NCBI RefSeq assembly: GCF_042687825.1
Contig: NZ_JBHUQE010000001.1
Coordinates: 248,001 to 312,000 of the forward strand
Length of the DNA stretch: 64,000 nt
From: Sedimentitalea sp042687825
Lineage (GTDB): Bacteria > Pseudomonadota > Alphaproteobacteria > Rhodobacterales > Rhodobacteraceae
Direction: 5' to 3'
Of the stretch, positions 26,756-35,932 are shown piece after piece. The notes under the pieces are model-generated. The model was given only the letters and a program-made list of their open reading frames with translations, searched no databases and had not been told where the DNA came from. Every line of letters begins with the position of its first letter. Within the stretch, counting starts at the first letter, position 1. The position numbers and the translations under genes are program-made.

Positions 26756-27820
26756 CTAACTGCGGTCGGATAACAGCCGTCCCACCAGCTGCGCCGTATA
26801 GTCCACGATCGGCACGATCCGTCCGTAATTCAGGCGGGTCGGTCCGATTACACCCACCGCGCCAATGATCTTTCGATCAGCGTTCATATAAGGAGACACC
26901 ACCAAAGAGGAACCCGAAAGTGAGAAAAGTTTGTTCTCTGAACCGATAAAAATTCGCACGCCGTCGCCCTCTTCGGTCAGCTGCAGGAATTCGGCGATGT
27001 CGCGCTTGCGTTCCAGATCGTCAAACAGCGTCCGAATCCGCTCCAGTTCTTCTGCGTTCTCCTCGGATCCCAGCAGATTCGCGCGACCCCGTACGATCAG
27101 GCGGTCACGCTCGGCGCCGTCGCCATCCCAGATCGCCAGGCCGCTTTCGACCAGTTCGCGGGCCAGATCGTCGATTTCCCGCCGCCGTTCGCGCACCTCT
27201 TTCTCGATGACGCGCTTGACCTCGTTCAGGGTCCTGCCCTCGATCAGCGCATTCAGGAAATTGGCCGCTTCGCGCATCGAACTGGGGGTTTGACCCGGCG
27301 GTGGCGTGAACAGCCGGTTCTCAACATGCCCGTCAGAAAACACGATCACCACCAGCGCCCGATCCTGGGCCAGCGAAACGAACTCGATATGGCGGATCTC
27401 GGCCTCGTGTTTTGGCGTCAATACCAGCGAGGCGCCATGGGTCACCCCCGACAGCGCCGCTCCCAGCCGATCGAGCATGCCGCCGACATCCGGGGTGTTC
27501 CGCTTGAGCGTGTCGTCCAGTTTCTGCCGGTCGGTCGCGTCCAGGTCTCCGACCTCGAGCAATCCATCGACAAACATCCGCAAACCCATTTGGGTCGGGA
27601 TGCGCCCGGCACTGACATGCGGGCTGTCCAGCAGACCCAGATATTCCAGATCCTGCATCACGTTGCGGACGGTCGCGGCGCTGACCTTTTCGCTCAGCGT
27701 GCGGGTCAGGGTCCGGCTGCCCACCGGATCACCGGTGTCCAGGTAGGATTCGACGACCAGCCGAAACACTTCGCGTGACCGGTCGTTCAATTCCTCAAGC
27801 ATTTTGGTCGCGTCATTCAT
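26756..27820 (-). CDS. hrcA: Heat-inducible transcription repressor HrcA
   Basis: A 354-residue HrcA, the repressor that binds CIRCE elements upstream of chaperone operons. The N-terminal winged helix is seen in LNDRSREVFRLVVESYLDTG and GSRTLTR, followed by VSAATVRNVMQDLE and SPHVSAGRIPT. The ATG at 27820 has AAGGA eight bases upstream and is chosen over an in-frame ATG at 27829. No CIRCE palindrome was found near it, so its own operon may depend on RpoH. It diverges from rph. Confidence 0.94.
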   Translation of the reverse strand: MNDATKMLEELNDRSREVFRLVVESYLDTGDPVGSRTLTRTLSEKVSAATVRNVMQDLEYLGLLDSPHVSAGRIPTQMGLRMFVDGLLEVGDLDATDRQKLDDTLKRNTPDVGGMLDRLGAALSGVTHGASLVLTPKHEAEIRHIEFVSLAQDRALVVIVFSDGHVENRLFTPPPGQTPSSMREAANFLNALIEGRTLNEVKRVIEKEVRERRREIDDLARELVESGLAIWDGDGAERDRLIVRGRANLLGSEENAEELERIRTLFDDLERKRDIAEFLQLTEEGDGVRIFIGSENKLFSLSGSSLVVSPYMNADRKIIGAVGVIGPTRLNYGRIVPIVDYTAQLVGRLLSDRS

Positions 27821-27863
27821 GCGCTGCATCCTTGGCCGGAAAGCCGCAAAAGTCCACAGGCCG

Positions 27864-27889
27864 CATGGGTCGATCGGGGTTGCATCAAG
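27864..27889 (-). promoter_or_regulatory. Possible RpoH promoter of hrcA-grpE
   Basis: On the minus strand CTTGAT (27889-27884), 14 nt, then CCCATG (27869-27864). This resembles the sigma-32 pattern CTTGAA-N13-15-CCCATNT of enteric bacteria more than the 17-18-nt alphaproteobacterial spacing. It lies about 44 bp before the hrcA start. Confidence 0.3.
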
Positions 27890-27935
27890 GGGGGCCACAA
27901 CGGTATTGCGGCCCCGACATACAAAGGAAATCTGA

Positions 27936-28646
27936 ATGCGACCTTCAGGACGAGACTTAAGCGAAATGCGCGCCGTTTCAATCGAGACGGGGTTCACGAA
28001 ACACGCCGAAGGCTCGTGCCTGATCAAGATCGGTGAAACCCACGTGCTGTGCACCGCCACCATCGAGGATCGGGTGCCGCCCTTTATCAAAGGCACCGGT
28101 CTGGGCTGGGTCACCGCCGAATACGGCATGCTGCCCCGCGCCACCAACACCCGCATGCGCCGCGAGGCAGCAGCCGGAAAACAGGGCGGCCGCACCGTCG
28201 AGATTCAGCGTCTGATCGGGCGGTCGCTGCGGGCCGGCGTTGATCGGGTGGCGCTGGGCGAACGCCAGATCACCGTCGATTGCGACGTGCTGCAGGCCGA
28301 TGGCGGCACCCGCTGCGCCTCGATCACCGGTGGCTGGGTCGCGCTGCGCCTGGCGGTGAACCGGCTGATCAAGGCCGGTGACGTGATCAGCGATCCGCTG
28401 GTCGATCCGGTGGCCGCTGTGTCCTGCGGCATCTATGCCGGCCAGCCGGTGCTGGATCTGGACTATCCCGAGGACAGCGAGGCCGGGGTCGATGGCAATT
28501 TCATCATGACCGGGTCGGGCAAGCTGATCGAGGTGCAGATGTCCGCCGAGGGCTCGGTGTTCTCGCGCGATCAGATGAATCAGCTGATGGATTTGGCCGA
28601 AAAGGGCGTTGGCGAACTGGTCGCGGCGCAGACAGCGGCGGCATGA
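27936..28646 (+). CDS. rph: Ribonuclease PH
   Basis: A 236-residue phosphorolytic exoribonuclease that trims tRNA 3' ends. Family signatures are MRPSGRDLSEMRAVSIETGF at the N-terminus, GWVTAEYGMLPRAT, and VDCDVLQADGGTRCASITG. AAAGGA lies nine bases upstream of the ATG. Its stop overlaps rdgB by ATGA, and rdgB overlaps hemW, making an rph-rdgB-hemW operon that diverges from hrcA-grpE, an order common in this clade. Confidence 0.96.
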   Translation: MRPSGRDLSEMRAVSIETGFTKHAEGSCLIKIGETHVLCTATIEDRVPPFIKGTGLGWVTAEYGMLPRATNTRMRREAAAGKQGGRTVEIQRLIGRSLRAGVDRVALGERQITVDCDVLQADGGTRCASITGGWVALRLAVNRLIKAGDVISDPLVDPVAAVSCGIYAGQPVLDLDYPEDSEAGVDGNFIMTGSGKLIEVQMSAEGSVFSRDQMNQLMDLAEKGVGELVAAQTAAA

Positions 28647-29254
28647 CCCGCAAGTTCATCGGTGACCGGCTGCTGATTGCCACCCACAATACCGGCAAGC
28701 TGGAAGAGATGGCGCACCTGCTGAAACCCTACGGGGTCTCGGTCGTCGGTGCCGCCGAGATGAACCTGCCGGAACCCGAAGAGACCGAAACCACTTTTGT
28801 CGGCAATGCTCGGATCAAGGCCCATGCCGCGGCCCGGGCCACCGGCCTGCCTGCCCTTTCCGATGATTCCGGACTGGAGATTGATGCGCTGGACGGCGCG
28901 CCCGGTGTCTACACCGCAGATTGGGCCGAAACCGAGAACGGACGGGATTTCGCGATGGCCATGACGCGTGCCCATCGCGAAATCGAGGCAACCGGCACGC
29001 CGCAGCCCTGGACCGCGCGATTCTGCTGTACACTGGTTCTGGCCTGGCCCGATGGTCATGACGAAGTGTTTCCCGGTGTGATGCCGGGCCGGGTTGTCTG
29101 GCCGATGCGCGGCGACCAGGGGCATGGCTATGACCCGATCTTTGTTCCCGACGGCCATCAGGTCACCTTTGCCGAAATGGAGCGCTGGGAAAAGAACCGC
29201 ATCAGTCACCGCGCCCGCGCTGTGGCCCAGTTCGTCGCCGGCTGTTTTGACTGA
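28643..29254 (+). CDS. rdgB: XTP/dITP pyrophosphatase (HAM1/RdgB)
   Basis: A 203-residue enzyme that removes non-canonical purine nucleotides such as dITP and XTP. Signatures are LLIATHNTGKLEEM at the N-terminus, FVGNARIKAHAAA, ALSDDSGLEID and GHGYDPIFVPDG. All are complete. The start overlaps the rph stop by four bases. Confidence 0.95.
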   Translation: MTRKFIGDRLLIATHNTGKLEEMAHLLKPYGVSVVGAAEMNLPEPEETETTFVGNARIKAHAAARATGLPALSDDSGLEIDALDGAPGVYTADWAETENGRDFAMAMTRAHREIEATGTPQPWTARFCCTLVLAWPDGHDEVFPGVMPGRVVWPMRGDQGHGYDPIFVPDGHQVTFAEMERWEKNRISHRARAVAQFVAGCFD

Positions 29255-30416
29255 AGACCTGACCGCAGACTGGCGGCACGGCGGCTTTGGCCTCTACGTG
29301 CACTGGCCGTTCTGCCAGGCGAAATGCCCCTATTGCGATTTTAACAGCCACGTGTCGCGCCAGATCGATCATGCCGTCTGGCTGACGGCCTATCTGTCCG
29401 AACTGGACCGTGTTGCTGCAGAAACACCGGGCCGGGTTCTCAAGTCGATCTTTTTCGGCGGCGGCACGCCCAGCCTGATGCACCCGGACACCGTGGCAGA
29501 GATCATCGCGGCGGCTTGTCGGCACTGGACCCCGGCAAACGACATCGAAATCACGCTCGAGGCCAACCCCGGTTCAGTCGAAGCCGGTCGCTTTCGGGGC
29601 TTTCGCGACGGCGGCGTCAACAGAGTGTCCCTGGGCATCCAGGCGCTGAACGACACCGACCTGCGCCGGCTGGGCCGAATTCATACCGTCGCCGAGGCAC
29701 GCGCGGCTTTTGATGTCGCTCGAACCTGTTTCGAACGGGTCAGTTTCGATCTGATTTATGCGCGCCAGGATCAGACTCTGGCGCAATGGCGGGATGAATT
29801 GACGACTGCCCTGACTCTGGCAGCGGATCATCTGTCCTTGTACCAGCTGACCATCGAAACCGGCACGGCCTTTGGCGACCGCTTTTCGGCCGGCAAACTG
29901 CGCGGTCTGCCCGGCGAAGACCTGTCCGCGGACATGTACGAGCTGACCCAGGAACTGTGCGGTGCCCAGGGTTTGCCGCGCTACGAGGTTTCCAACCATG
30001 CCGCGCCGGGCGCGCAATCGCGGCACAACCTGATCTATTGGCAAGGCGGAGACTATGCCGGGATCGGTCCCGGCGCGCATGGTCGTCTCAGCCGGAATGG
30101 CCAGCGCTTTGCCACCGAATGCCCGCGCCTGCCGCAAGATTGGCTGACGGCTGCCGCCGAGGGATGCGCCGAATCTCTGCGCACCAGGCTGAGCGGACTG
30201 GAACAGGCCGAAGAATACCTGATGATGGGGTTACGGCTGACCAGTGGCGTAGATGTGGTACGCTATGAAAACCTGGCCCAACGCCCTCTGGACCCCAATG
30301 CGCGGCGTACATTGGCCGAACTGGGAATGATCCGTAACGAAGAAGGAAAGATAATTGTTACCGATCAAGGGGTTATGGTTTTGAATGCGGTGATTTCGAA
30401 GTTTCTGGCCGACTAG
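29247..30416 (+). CDS. hemW: HemW-like radical SAM heme chaperone
   Basis: A 389-residue radical SAM protein. The cluster motif C-x3-C-x2-C is in HWPFCQAKCPYCDFNSH, followed by the glycine-rich FFGGGTPSLM. It belongs to the HemN/HemW group; HemW transfers heme and is not a coproporphyrinogen oxidase. The best start is a TTG at 29247 overlapping the rdgB stop by eight bases, since the family similarity begins within about 12 codons of it and no ATG is suitable. Its TAG stop shares CTAG (30413-30416) with convergent parB. Confidence 0.88.
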   Translation: MTEDLTADWRHGGFGLYVHWPFCQAKCPYCDFNSHVSRQIDHAVWLTAYLSELDRVAAETPGRVLKSIFFGGGTPSLMHPDTVAEIIAAACRHWTPANDIEITLEANPGSVEAGRFRGFRDGGVNRVSLGIQALNDTDLRRLGRIHTVAEARAAFDVARTCFERVSFDLIYARQDQTLAQWRDELTTALTLAADHLSLYQLTIETGTAFGDRFSAGKLRGLPGEDLSADMYELTQELCGAQGLPRYEVSNHAAPGAQSRHNLIYWQGGDYAGIGPGAHGRLSRNGQRFATECPRLPQDWLTAAAEGCAESLRTRLSGLEQAEEYLMMGLRLTSGVDVVRYENLAQRPLDPNARRTLAELGMIRNEEGKIIVTDQGVMVLNAVISKFLAD

Positions 30417-31300
30417 GCGTTGCTGAGCAGCTGGCACAGCGTGTCCAGCTCTTCGAGTGAACCATAGCTGATGGTCATCTGACCGCCCTCCTGCCCCGGC
30501 TTGTGAGTCAACAGCACTTTCATGCCCAGATTGGCCGACAGATCGCCCTCAAGCGCCTTTGTATCAGCATCCTTTTCCACCGGACGGCTGCGGGGCCGGG
30601 TTGCATCCGAGACTGCTGCCAACTGCTTTTTCACCAAGGCCTCGGTCGCGCGCACCGACAACCCGCCCTTTAGAATCGCCTGCGCCAACTCGGTCGGGTT
30701 CGCCGCGGTGATCAATGCCCGCGCATGGCCCGCCGACAGCTTGCCCTCCTGAACCAGTGTCTGCACATCCCGCGGCAAATTCAACAGGCGCATCAGATTG
30801 GCGATGTGACTGCGGCTCTTGCCCAGGGCTTCGGCCAACTTCTCCTGGGTATGGCCGAAATTCTCCATCAGCTGCCGATAGCCCGCAGCCTCTTCGATGG
30901 CGTTCAGATCCGCGCGCTGGATATTCTCGATAATCGCGACCTCGAGAACCTCGACATCGTCAAAGTCGCGAACCAATACCGGAATTTCGTGCAATTGCGC
31001 CTGCTGTGCGGCCCGCCAGCGGCGCTCCCCGGCGACAATCTCGAAATTGCCATTTGGGCGCGCACGCACGATCAGCGGCTGCAGAATGCCTTTCTCCCTG
31101 ATCGAAGCCGTCAGGTCATTCAGGTCTTCTTCGACAAAGGTGCGGCGCGGCTGATTGGGGTTTGCCTGCAGCTTCTCGATAGGAACCAGAATATCAGGGC
31201 TACGCCCCCCATCTGGTTTGGCCTCGGGTTCCGAATTGACATCCGCCATCAACGCCGACAGTCCGCGTCCCAATCCCCGGGGTTTCGCCCTCTTGTCCAT
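30413..31300 (-). CDS. parB: Chromosome partitioning protein ParB
   Basis: A 295-residue ParB/Spo0J. The N-terminus has GLGRGLSALM, then the CTPase domain with NPNQPRRTF, a GxxR-type segment (VAGERRWRAA), and ENIQRADLNAIEEA. A helix-turn-helix (TQEKLAEALGKSRSHIANLMR) recognises parS, and a C-terminal dimerisation domain ends the protein. Two perfect parS sites lie 1.4 and 3.3 kb away. The ATG at 31300 has GAGGAG eight bases upstream; an in-frame GTG two codons earlier is too close to it. It follows parA by 21 bp. Confidence 0.96.
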   Translation of the reverse strand: MDKRAKPRGLGRGLSALMADVNSEPEAKPDGGRSPDILVPIEKLQANPNQPRRTFVEEDLNDLTASIREKGILQPLIVRARPNGNFEIVAGERRWRAAQQAQLHEIPVLVRDFDDVEVLEVAIIENIQRADLNAIEEAAGYRQLMENFGHTQEKLAEALGKSRSHIANLMRLLNLPRDVQTLVQEGKLSAGHARALITAANPTELAQAILKGGLSVRATEALVKKQLAAVSDATRPRSRPVEKDADTKALEGDLSANLGMKVLLTHKPGQEGGQMTISYGSLEELDTLCQLLSNA

Positions 31301-31321
31301 TCGCACTGCTCCTCACGCCGC

Positions 31322-32131
31322 TCAGGCGGCCATCTGCTTGTGGTTTGTCAGAATTTCCTGCGCCAGCGCCCGATAGGCGATCGCTCCCTGAGACCGGGTG
31401 TCATAGCTGAGAACCGGCATGGCAAAGGACGGCGCTTCGCTGACCCTGACATTGCGTGGAATCAGGGTCTCGAACACAAGCTCACCCAGATTGTCGCGGG
31501 CATCCTGTTCAACCAGCTGAGACAGGTTATTGCGCCGATCATACATCGTCAGAACGATGCCTTCGATCCGCAGGTCAGCATTCGCAGTCTGTCGCACTTC
31601 GCGCATGGTCAGCATAAGTTGCGACAAACCCTCGAGCGCATAGAATTCGCTTTGCAGCGGCACCAAAACCGAATGCGCGGCAACCATCGCGTTGACCGTC
31701 AACAGGTTCAGCGAAGGCGGGCAATCGATCAAGATATAGTCCCACCGAAAATCCGCCATCGCGGGCTGATGCAGTGCCTCTTTCAACAGATAGCTGCGGT
31801 TCTTGTTTGAAATCAGTTCTATGTCCGCCGAACTCAGATCCACTGTCGCCGGGATGATTGACAGATTTCCGACATTTGTTTTTTGAATCGCATCCGCCAA
31901 CGGCGCATTGTCGACAAGCAAATCATAGGTTGTAACCTTGCGGTCGACGACATCGATCCCCAATCCGGTCGACGCGTTCCCCTGAGGATCGAGATCCACA
32001 ACCAGAACCCTCTGCCCGATCTCTGCCAAGGCAGCCGCCAGATTGATCGACGTTGTCGTTTTGCCAACGCCGCCTTTTTGATTGGCGACGGCAATGACAT
32101 GAGTACCGCTTACCGGCAGAATGTCAGACAC
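31322..32131 (-). CDS. parA: Chromosome partitioning ATPase ParA
   Basis: A 269-residue Walker-type ATPase. The deviant Walker A is NQKGGVGKTTTSIN (signature Lys19, Lys24), with DLDPQGNAS and the Walker B region YILIDCPPSLN. It positions ParB-parS complexes during segregation. The start is GTG at 32131, with AGGAG upstream, and overlaps the rsmG stop by eight bases, so translation is probably coupled. The gene lies in the order mnmE-mnmG-rsmG-parA-parB typical of the alphaproteobacterial origin region. Confidence 0.96.
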   Translation of the reverse strand: MSDILPVSGTHVIAVANQKGGVGKTTTSINLAAALAEIGQRVLVVDLDPQGNASTGLGIDVVDRKVTTYDLLVDNAPLADAIQKTNVGNLSIIPATVDLSSADIELISNKNRSYLLKEALHQPAMADFRWDYILIDCPPSLNLLTVNAMVAAHSVLVPLQSEFYALEGLSQLMLTMREVRQTANADLRIEGIVLTMYDRRNNLSQLVEQDARDNLGELVFETLIPRNVRVSEAPSFAMPVLSYDTRSQGAIAYRALAQEILTNHKQMAA

Positions 32132-32747
32132 GAGACGCTCCTGTAATTTTCAAAACAACCGCTCCCTCTTCTGTCTTGCTGTTAATCGCCTCGACGTCAA
32201 AACGCCATGATTTCCGCGCATGTTCCACCTCTTTTTTCCAAGTGACGCCCTTTGGAAACAAGGCAGTTCCGCCAGCGGCCAGATGCCGCTCACAATGGGT
32301 CAACAATCCGTTCAAATCAGTCAGGGCTCGAGCCGACACCGTGTCCGCATTCTGTGGCGCGGCCTGTTCGATTCTCTGGGCAAGCACCGTGCAAGAAAGT
32401 CCGGTTTCTCTGGCAGCCGCCCTGAGAAATGCGCATTTTCGTTGATCGCTTTCGATCAGGGTTACATTTAGCTCCGGTTGCTCATCCAGGGCCAAAATTC
32501 CGACCACAAGCCCCGGAAACCCACCTCCACTGCCCAGATCGACCCAATGTCGCGGGTTTTCTCCGGAACGGAAAACTTGAATGGAATCAATAATATGCCG
32601 TATCCAAAGATGATCAAGGCTGCTGCGGGAAACAAGATTGATTCTCGGGTTCCATTTTTTTACCAGCGAGTCCAGAACATTGAGACGATCGTGTGTTTCA
32701 CGTGAAACACTCCAATCCAGACAATCCAGATCAACCCCTCCGGTCAT
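32124..32747 (-). CDS. rsmG: 16S rRNA (guanine527-N7)-methyltransferase
   Basis: A 207-residue RsmG/GidB that methylates G527 of 16S rRNA. The SAM-binding loop is WVDLGSGGGFPGLV, followed by LIESDQRKCAFLR. The start overlaps the mnmG stop by ATGA. Codons 14-18 (V-S-R-E-T) are encoded by the core of a perfect parS palindrome, so these residues are fixed by a DNA-binding site as well as by protein function. Confidence 0.95.
   Translation of the reverse strand: MTGGVDLDCLDWSVSRETHDRLNVLDSLVKKWNPRINLVSRSSLDHLWIRHIIDSIQVFRSGENPRHWVDLGSGGGFPGLVVGILALDEQPELNVTLIESDQRKCAFLRAAARETGLSCTVLAQRIEQAAPQNADTVSARALTDLNGLLTHCERHLAAGGTALFPKGVTWKKEVEHARKSWRFDVEAINSKTEEGAVVLKITGASRV
32694..32709. promoter_or_regulatory. 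parS: parS centromere site inside rsmG
   Basis: A perfect 16-bp palindrome TGTTTCACGTGAAACA, identical to the near-universal bacterial parS consensus, within the 5' part of rsmG. It should be bound by ParB, encoded 1.4 kb away. An identical copy is at 34599-34614. Confidence 0.95.
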
Positions 32748-34615
32748 GCCCGTCGAACCCGGTCTTGCTGCCTGAGTTTTGCCAGAATCAAAGCCAAGGC
32801 CGCGGGAGTCATGCCGTCAATGCGCGCAGCCTGAGCCAGATTGCCGGGACGGGATCGCACAAGTTTCTGTTTAAGTTCGTTCGACAGGCCTTCGATAGCC
32901 GAAAAGGCGAAATCTGGGGGAATGACCAGTCCCTCGTCACGTTTGAGCGCGTCGACATCATTTTCTTGCCGACTGATATAGTTGGCGTACAAAGCGTCTC
33001 TTTCAACCTGAGTTGCGATTTCGGGAGAAACGGACCGAAGCTCTGTCAACAAGAGGTGCAGACTGTCCAGCGACACTTCGGGAAAAGCCAGAACATCCAT
33101 GCCGGTGCGCCGCTTTCCGTCCTGCCCCACGCGAATTCCCGCACTCTGCAATTCCTTTGGCGTAAATGTCGTCTCGGTCAGAATACCCCGTACGCGTTCC
33201 AGGCTTTGCATCTTCTTTTGAAAAATCGCTTTCCTGACATCGCTCACGCAGCCAAGCTGAAGTCCTAACGGGGTCAGACGCTGATCCGCGTTGTCCGCAC
33301 GGAGGGACAATCGAAACTCTGCGCGAGAAGTGAACATGCGGTAAGGCTCGGAGACCCCACGCGCAGTCAGATCATCAATCATCACGCCGATATAGCTGCT
33401 GGACCGACTGAAAATAACGGGTTCCCGCTCCTGGATGCGTCGCGCTGCGTTCAAACCCGCAACCAAACCTTGTGCCGCAGCCTCTTCGTAACCCGTTGTC
33501 CCATTAATCTGCCCAGCCAGATATAACCCGGGCACATCCTTGAGCTGTAAAGTCGAAGTCAGCGCGCGAGGATCAATAAAATCATACTCAATTGCATAAC
33601 CTGGCTGAAGGATGATCGCCCGCTCTAACCCTTTGATCGAATGTACATAGTCCTGCTGAACTTCGACCGGCAACGAGGTTGAGATGCCATTTGGATAGAC
33701 TGTGTGATCCGCCAGACCTTCAGGCTCCAGAAAAACCTGATGGGACTGCTTCTCGGAAAATCGCACGATTTTGTCTTCGATAGACGGACAGTAGCGTGGG
33801 CCAACGCCGTCGATATGACCCCCATACATCGCCGATCTTTCGAGGTTCTTTTCGATGATCTCGTGAGTTCGCGAATTTGTGTGCGTGATACCGCAGGAAA
33901 TCTGTCTGGCGTGAACCGATGTCGATAGAAAGGAAAACAACGTCGGATCCACATCTCCCGGCTGCATTTCCAGATCAGACCAGTCGATACTGCGCCCATC
34001 CAGCCGAGGTGGTGTGCCGGTTTTGAGGCGGCCCAGCGGCAGGCCGAAAGAGTCGATGCGATCCGCCAGACGTACCGAAGGCTTATCACCCAATCGCCCG
34101 CCTGGTTTAGCGACATCACCGATGTGAATCACCCCACGCAAAAAGGTTCCGGTGGTTAGTATGACCGCCCGTGCCGGAATTTCAGTACCGTCCTGCAGGA
34201 CCGCGCCACAAACTGTGTCACCTGCCATCAGAAAATCTACTGCTTCGCCGACAATGATCTCGATCCCCGGGTTGTTTTCGATCTCGAACAACATGGTTCT
34301 TTGGTAAATCTGACGATCTGCCTGCGTTCGAGGTCCCTGAACCGCCGGTCCTTTTCGACGATTCAACAATCGGAACTGAATTCCGGCCTTGTCAGCAACG
34401 CGCGCCATGACGCCGTCCATCGCGTCGATTTCACGTACCAGATGCCCCTTACCCAACCCGCCAATAGCCGGATTGCAGGACATCACACCGATTCCTTCTC
34501 GTTTCAACGTGATCAAACCGGTACGAACTCCCATCCGTGCCGCGGCATGAGCGGCTTCGGTCCCGGCATGTCCGCCGCCAATCACAATCACATCAAAATG
34601 TTTCACGTGAAACAC
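32744..34615 (-). CDS. mnmG: tRNA uridine 5-carboxymethylaminomethyl modification enzyme MnmG (GidA)
   Basis: A 623-residue FAD protein that acts with MnmE to modify U34 of certain tRNAs. The FAD loop is VIGGGHAGTEAAHAAAR; MSCNPAIGGLGKGHL carries a conserved cysteine, and the C-terminal helical domain is complete. The first codons (MFHVKH) lie inside a second parS palindrome, so the start codon itself is part of the ParB-binding site. It begins three bases beyond the mnmE stop. The gene is visibly lower in GC than genes beyond 38.2 kb. Confidence 0.97.
   Translation of the reverse strand: MFHVKHFDVIVIGGGHAGTEAAHAAARMGVRTGLITLKREGIGVMSCNPAIGGLGKGHLVREIDAMDGVMARVADKAGIQFRLLNRRKGPAVQGPRTQADRQIYQRTMLFEIENNPGIEIIVGEAVDFLMAGDTVCGAVLQDGTEIPARAVILTTGTFLRGVIHIGDVAKPGGRLGDKPSVRLADRIDSFGLPLGRLKTGTPPRLDGRSIDWSDLEMQPGDVDPTLFSFLSTSVHARQISCGITHTNSRTHEIIEKNLERSAMYGGHIDGVGPRYCPSIEDKIVRFSEKQSHQVFLEPEGLADHTVYPNGISTSLPVEVQQDYVHSIKGLERAIILQPGYAIEYDFIDPRALTSTLQLKDVPGLYLAGQINGTTGYEEAAAQGLVAGLNAARRIQEREPVIFSRSSSYIGVMIDDLTARGVSEPYRMFTSRAEFRLSLRADNADQRLTPLGLQLGCVSDVRKAIFQKKMQSLERVRGILTETTFTPKELQSAGIRVGQDGKRRTGMDVLAFPEVSLDSLHLLLTELRSVSPEIATQVERDALYANYISRQENDVDALKRDEGLVIPPDFAFSAIEGLSNELKQKLVRSRPGNLAQAARIDGMTPAALALILAKLRQQDRVRRA
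34599..34614. promoter_or_regulatory. parS: parS centromere site at the mnmG start
   Basis: A second perfect TGTTTCACGTGAAACA palindrome, 1905 bp from the first. It covers the first codons of mnmG, ending one base from the A of its ATG. ParB bound here could affect mnmG translation signals or transcription; that is inference. Confidence 0.95.
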
Positions 34616-34618
34616 TCC

Positions 34619-35905
34619 TCATTTGCCAAGACAGAAGCTGCTGAAAATCTCGTCCAGCAGATTCTCGACATCAATCCGGCCAACCAGGAATTCCAGCGCG
34701 CGAATCGCGGTCCTCAGCTCTTCTGATGCCACTTCATAGCGGTCTGCACCCTCGGATAAAACCAGGCGGGCCGCCTGCAGGGCACAGGATGCGCGTTCCA
34801 TGGCAATTCTGTGCCGCTCGCGTGTGGCAAGGCCCGCGCTGGCAGAACGGGTTTTCAGGACGGCAGAAATCCGGGCCACCAGATCATCCAAGCCTTCCCC
34901 GGTCACGCCGGATACGGCGTTGGTTTTATCCTGCCGCTCGTCGGCCTTGGGTCGGATCAGAATATCGCCTTGGCGGAACCCGACATCCAGGTCATCTGCC
35001 GTTTCCGACAAAAACACGCGCAGGTCCGCCTGCTCAGCTCTTTGGCGCGCCAGCGAAATTCCCATATCCTCGACAACATCCGATGTCTCACGCAATCCCG
35101 CTGTATCCAATAGCGTCACAGCCAGACCACTCAAATCCATACGTACTTCGATGACATCGCGTGTGGTGCCGGCAATTTCCGACGTAATCGCCGCCTGACG
35201 CCCCGCCAATGCATTGAGCAAAGTGGATTTTCCCACATTCGGAGCTCCGACGATGGCAACCTCGAATCCGGATCGGATCCGCTCGGCGATGACAACACCC
35301 CCTGTTTCCCTGCTCAGGGCATGCTGGACATCGGTGATCAACGCCAAGACTTCCGGCGTTACATCCATTGGGACATCTTCGTCCGCGAAATCGATCGTGA
35401 GCTCCAGCAACGACGCAGCCCGAATCAGGTCGGTACGCCAGGATTCCGCCAATTCGCCCAACTTCCCGGCCAGAACGTTCTGAGCCTGCCGCCTTTGCGC
35501 CTCGGTTTCTGCGTCGATCAGATCCGCCAGACCCTCGACCTGAGACAAATCGAGTTTGCCGTTTTCCATCGCGCGGCGGGTGAATTCACCAGGCTCTGCC
35601 AACCGCAACCCAGGGATCGATGACAGCGCATTTAACACCGAAGACACCACCGCAACACTACCATGCAGCTGCAGTTCAACCACATCCTCGCCAGTGAAGC
35701 TGGCCGGTGCGGAAAAGGTCAAAACCAGGGCATCGTCCAGATGACCGCCTGCCCCATCCTGCAGCGCACAAAGCCGCATGCCGCGGCGAGGCAAGTCCAC
35801 GTCGCACATACTGCGCACCGCAGCATGCGACCGCGGCCCAGAGACTCGAATGACGGCCACACCGGCCTTGCCCTGCGCAGTGGCCAAAGCAAAAATGGTA
35901 TCCAT
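34619..35905 (-). CDS. mnmE: tRNA modification GTPase MnmE
   Basis: A 428-residue GTPase partner of MnmG. The N-terminal tetrahydrofolate-binding domain begins MDTIFALATAQGKAGVAVIR. The G domain has GAPNVGKST, a DTAGLR switch, and the C-terminal catalytic motif C-x-G-K is present as the last four residues (CLGK). No truncation is seen. It follows rho by 27 bases in the same leftward block. Confidence 0.96.
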   Translation of the reverse strand: MDTIFALATAQGKAGVAVIRVSGPRSHAAVRSMCDVDLPRRGMRLCALQDGAGGHLDDALVLTFSAPASFTGEDVVELQLHGSVAVVSSVLNALSSIPGLRLAEPGEFTRRAMENGKLDLSQVEGLADLIDAETEAQRRQAQNVLAGKLGELAESWRTDLIRAASLLELTIDFADEDVPMDVTPEVLALITDVQHALSRETGGVVIAERIRSGFEVAIVGAPNVGKSTLLNALAGRQAAITSEIAGTTRDVIEVRMDLSGLAVTLLDTAGLRETSDVVEDMGISLARQRAEQADLRVFLSETADDLDVGFRQGDILIRPKADERQDKTNAVSGVTGEGLDDLVARISAVLKTRSASAGLATRERHRIAMERASCALQAARLVLSEGADRYEVASEELRTAIRALEFLVGRIDVENLLDEIFSSFCLGK

Positions 35906-35932
35906 GAAAATACCCCGTGTGGACGCCCCGCG

